Assembly (NCBI RefSeq): GCF_008973465.1
Contig: NZ_WBXN01000004.1
Span: 2,892,501-2,956,500 of the forward strand
Source: Streptomyces sp. SS1-1
GTDB taxonomy: Bacteria; Actinomycetota; Actinomycetes; Streptomycetales; Streptomycetaceae
Direction of reading: 5' to 3'
Length of the DNA stretch: 64,000 nt
Notes under the pieces: generated by a model
What the model saw: the letters and a program-made list of their open reading frames with translations, nothing else
The model's database searches: none
What the model was told of the DNA's origin: nothing
Shown here: positions 61,604-64,000 of the stretch, in pieces
How the letters are laid out: each line of letters starts with the position of its first letter
How positions within the stretch are numbered: position 1 is the first letter of the stretch
Translations under genes and position numbers: made by a program

Positions 61604-62823
61604 CTGCGGGCCAGCCCTTCCAGTACGTCGGCGAGTGCGAGCACCCCGGCCACGCAGTCGTCCTCGGCGGCGAACTCGGCCGGGGAGTGCGAGACACCCG
61701 TGGGGTTGCGTACGAACAGCATGGCGGTCGGGATGCGTCCGGAGAGGATTCCGGCGTCGTGTCCGGCGCCGGTTCCCAGGACGGGCACGGTGATGTTGGT
61801 GTCCTTGTCCTTGCCGAGGATGCGTGCCAGTTCGTCGCGCAGTCCGTGGTCGAACTCGACGACCGGGGTGAAGGACTCGCGGACCACGTCGAGTGCGACG
61901 CCGTGCGCGTCGGCGTGGGCGCGGGCCGCCTTCTCGATGCCGCCGACGACGGTGTCGAGGCAGGCCTGGTCCTCGGCGCGGGAGTCGAGCCAGCCGCGTA
62001 CCAGGGAGGGGATGGCGTTGACGCCGTTGGGCTCGACGGCGATCTTGCCGAAGGTGGCGACTCCTCCGGCCTGTTCGGCCTCGCGGCGGGCGGCGAGGAC
62101 CGTCTCGGCGTAGGGGAGCATCGGGTCGTGCCGGTCGGTGAGCCGGGTGGTCCCGGCGTGGTTGGCCTCGCCGCGGAAGTCGAACCGCCAGCGGCCGTGC
62201 GGCCAGATGGCGCTGGCGATGCCGACCGGGTCGCCGGTCAGGTCCAGGGCGCGGCCCTGTTCGACGTGCAGTTCGACGAAGGCGCCGATGCGGGCGAGCC
62301 GTTCGGGGTCGGCGCCGAGGGCGTCGGGGTCGTATCCGGCGGCCTCCATGGCGCGCGGCAGGCTGGTGCCGTCCGCGTCGGTCAGGCGGTGGGCCTCCTC
62401 CGTGGTGAGCGCTCCGGCGGTGAGCCGGGAGCCGACGCAGGCGAGCCCGAAGCGGGCGCCCTCCTCGTCGCCGAAGTTGACGACGGCGAGGGGCCGCGCG
62501 AGATCCGTGCCGCGGGCGCGGAGTTCGTCGAGCGCGGCGAAGGAGGACACCACGCCGAGGGGGCCGTCGAAGGCCCCGCCGTCGGGCACGGAGTCCAGGT
62601 GCGACCCGGTGACGACGGCGTCCCCGGCGGCGGGGTCGCCGAGCCAGGCCCACTGGTTGCCGTTGCGGTCCACCTCGTAGGCGAGCCCGCGGGTCCGCGC
62701 CTGCTCCTGGAACCAGTCCCGGCACTCGAGGTCGGCACCGGTCCAGGCGGAGCGGCGGTAGCCGCCGGAGGAGGAGCTGCGGCCGATCGGCAGCAGCTCC
62801 TCCCACATGCTGTGGAAGGTCAC
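61600..62823 (-). CDS. M20-family amidohydrolase in the hut operon
   Basis: 407 residues from GTG 62823, overlapping hutU's stop (GTGA). Two-zinc M20 motifs: [49 protein letters not shown], and the dimerisation domain [18 protein letters not shown], then [14 protein letters not shown]. This is the allantoate amidohydrolase / carbamoyl- or N-formyl-type subgroup. In most genomes the group is annotated allantoate amidohydrolase, but here it is locked between hutU and hutF by 4-base overlaps. Deformylation of N-formylglutamate (the missing HutG step) is the attractive hypothesis; the sequence alone cannot decide. Confidence 0.88.
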   Translation of the reverse strand: MTFHSMWEELLPIGRSSSSGGYRRSAWTGADLECRDWFQEQARTRGLAYEVDRNGNQWAWLGDPAAGDAVVTGSHLDSVPDGGAFDGPLGVVSSFAALDELRARGTDLARPLAVVNFGDEEGARFGLACVGSRLTAGALTTEEAHRLTDADGTSLPRAMEAAGYDPDALGADPERLARIGAFVELHVEQGRALDLTGDPVGIASAIWPHGRWRFDFRGEANHAGTTRLTDRHDPMLPYAETVLAARREAEQAGGVATFGKIAVEPNGVNAIPSLVRGWLDSRAEDQACLDTVVGGIEKAARAHADAHGVALDVVRESFTPVVEFDHGLRDELARILGKDKDTNITVPVLGTGAGHDAGILSGRIPTAMLFVRNPTGVSHSPAEFAAEDDCVAGVLALADVLEGLARR

Positions 62824-64000
62824 GCGTCGTCACCCTCGCGCATCGGCACCCGGACCTGCCGCTCGTCGGCGACCGACTCCGCGATGTCGTAGCCGGCGTC
62901 CACGTGCCGGATGACGCCCATGCCGGGGTCGTTGGTGAGCACGCGGCGGATCTTCTCGCCGCCGAGCTTCGTGCCGTCGGCGACCGTGACCTGACCGGCG
63001 TGGATGGAGCGGCCCATGCCGACACCGCCGCCGTGGTGCAGGGAGACCCAGGAGGCGCCGGAGGCCACGTTCACCATGGCGTTCAGCAGCGGCCAGTCGG
63101 CGATCGCGTCGGAGCCGTCGAGCATGGCCTCGGTCTCGCGGTACGGCGAGGCCACGGAGCCGCAGTCGAGGTGGTCGCGCCCGATGGCCAGCGGCGCGGC
63201 CAGCTCGCCGCTCGCGACCATGTCGTTGAAGCGCTCGCCGGCCTTGTCGCGTTCGCCGTAGCCGAGCCAGCAGATCCGGGCGGGCAGGCCCTGGAAGTGG
63301 ACGCGTTCGCCGGCCATCCTGATCCAGCGGGCGAGGGACTCGTTCTCCGGGAACAGGTCGAGGATCGCCTTGTCGGTCCTGGCGATGTCGGCCGGGTCGC
63401 CGGACAGGGCGGCCCAGCGGAAGGGGCCCTTGCCCTCGCAGAACAGGGGGCGGATGTAGGCGGGGACGAAGCCGGGGAAGGCGAACGCCCTGTCGTACCC
63501 GGCGAGCTGGGCCTCGCCGCGGATGGAGTTGCCGTAGTCGAAGACCTCGGCGCCGGCGTCCATGAAGCCGACCATGGCCTCGACGTGCCGGGCCATGGAC
63601 TCGCGGGCGCGGGTGGTGAACCCGGCCGGATCCTTGGCCGCGGAGGAGGCCATGTCGTCGAAGTCGACACCGACCGGCAGATAGGCCAGCGGGTCGTGGG
63701 CGGAGGTCTGGTCGGTGACGATGTCGATCGGGGCGCCCTCGGCGAGCATCCGCGGGAGCAGTTCGGCGGCGTTGCCGAGGAGGCCGATGGACAGCGGGCG
63801 GCGGGCGTCGCGGGCCTCGGTGGCGAGCTGGAGGGCGTGCTCCAGGGAGTCGGCGCGCACGTCGAGGTAGCGGTGCTCGATGCGGCGCTCGATGGCGCGC
63901 GGGTCGCAGTCGATACAGATCGCGACACCGTCGTTCATGGTGACGGCGAGCGGCTGGGCGCCGCCCATGCCGCCGAGGCCGGCGGTGAGGGTGATCGTCC
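62820..64000 (-). CDS. hutU: Urocanate hydratase (5' end beyond window)
   Basis: The frame is open at base 64000, so the N terminus is missing; 393 codons are visible of a protein usually about 550 residues. Urocanase converts urocanate to imidazolone-propionate, using NAD+. Signatures: the [20 protein letters not shown] segment at the edge, [33 protein letters not shown], and the NAD-site Gly-rich [17 protein letters not shown] followed by [20 protein letters not shown]. First visible gene of the overlapping hut set. No hutH or regulator is visible in the window. Confidence 0.96.
   Translation of the reverse strand, partial: TITLTAGLGGMGGAQPLAVTMNDGVAICIDCDPRAIERRIEHRYLDVRADSLEHALQLATEARDARRPLSIGLLGNAAELLPRMLAEGAPIDIVTDQTSAHDPLAYLPVGVDFDDMASSAAKDPAGFTTRARESMARHVEAMVGFMDAGAEVFDYGNSIRGEAQLAGYDRAFAFPGFVPAYIRPLFCEGKGPFRWAALSGDPADIARTDKAILDLFPENESLARWIRMAGERVHFQGLPARICWLGYGERDKAGERFNDMVASGELAAPLAIGRDHLDCGSVASPYRETEAMLDGSDAIADWPLLNAMVNVASGASWVSLHHGGGVGMGRSIHAGQVTVADGTKLGGEKIRRVLTNDPGMGVIRHVDAGYDIAESVADERQVRVPMREGDDA

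Overview
The window is a very GC-rich chromosomal segment from a Streptomyces or a close relative. This rests on codon bias, frequent GTG and TTG starts, many leaderless -10/start arrangements, a WhiB protein that looks identical in layout to Streptomyces WhiB, and gene order. From memory the order follows the S. coelicolor region around SCO3017-SCO3073. In outline it also follows the mycobacterial sahH / manA-manB / whiB2 / fbiA-fbiB / LCP / fadE25 / purE-purK block. It is therefore mostly conserved actinobacterial core with accessory pieces inserted.

Left part (1-14.1 kb): a SpoIIM-like membrane protein (cut by the edge) and a divergent RDD protein, then ahcY, a fused fructose-type PTS permease, a cation diffusion facilitator, and a leftward mannose-metabolism set (manB, Trm112-like, SIS-domain isomerase, manA), then an L-lactate permease. 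Middle-left (14.2-21.3 kb): a DUF3499 protein divergent from a zincin-like protein whose active site has decayed, a coupled pair (giant GT2 membrane protein and DUF5719 protein), and whiB.

21.3-29.1 kb: a cysteine dioxygenase gene preceded by a very short ORF with a run of five cysteine codons, a stem-loop and a possible SD-sequestering helix. This is the best candidate for an undescribed regulatory system here. Then come the coenzyme F420 genes fbiA-fbiB, an AlkA-type DNA glycosylase, and a sugar nucleotidyltransferase whose 3' end was rewritten by a 61-base MITE-like palindrome. A PGRP-type amidase with a 36-base repeat tract follows.

29.2-40.6 kb: five LytR-CpsA-Psr (LCP) paralogues within about 10 kb, with a glycosyltransferase, a small secreted protein and a thioesterase. 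With the mannose and UDP-glucose dehydrogenase genes this looks like a cell-wall glycopolymer supply and attachment region. 40.6-50.2 kb: a Cys/Met-rich copper storage protein, acyl-CoA dehydrogenase, UDP-glucose dehydrogenase, a CGNR regulator divergent from two VOC proteins across a GGTAAC repeat array, a leftward purK-purE-dipeptidase run plus a dipeptidase paralogue lacking its metal ligands, and GtrA.

50.2-64 kb: an OmpR-type two-component system, a POT peptide transporter with a structured leader, a frameshifted surface-protein remnant, a sigma/anti-sigma/antagonist module (sigI-prsI-arsI type), a sigma-like/TM/ricin-lectin fusion, and a tightly overlapping leftward hut operon (hutU - M20 hydrolase - hutF, then hutI). 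hutU runs off the right edge. I saw no rRNA, tRNA, CRISPR or prophage genes. Functions come from reading motifs, not from database searches.
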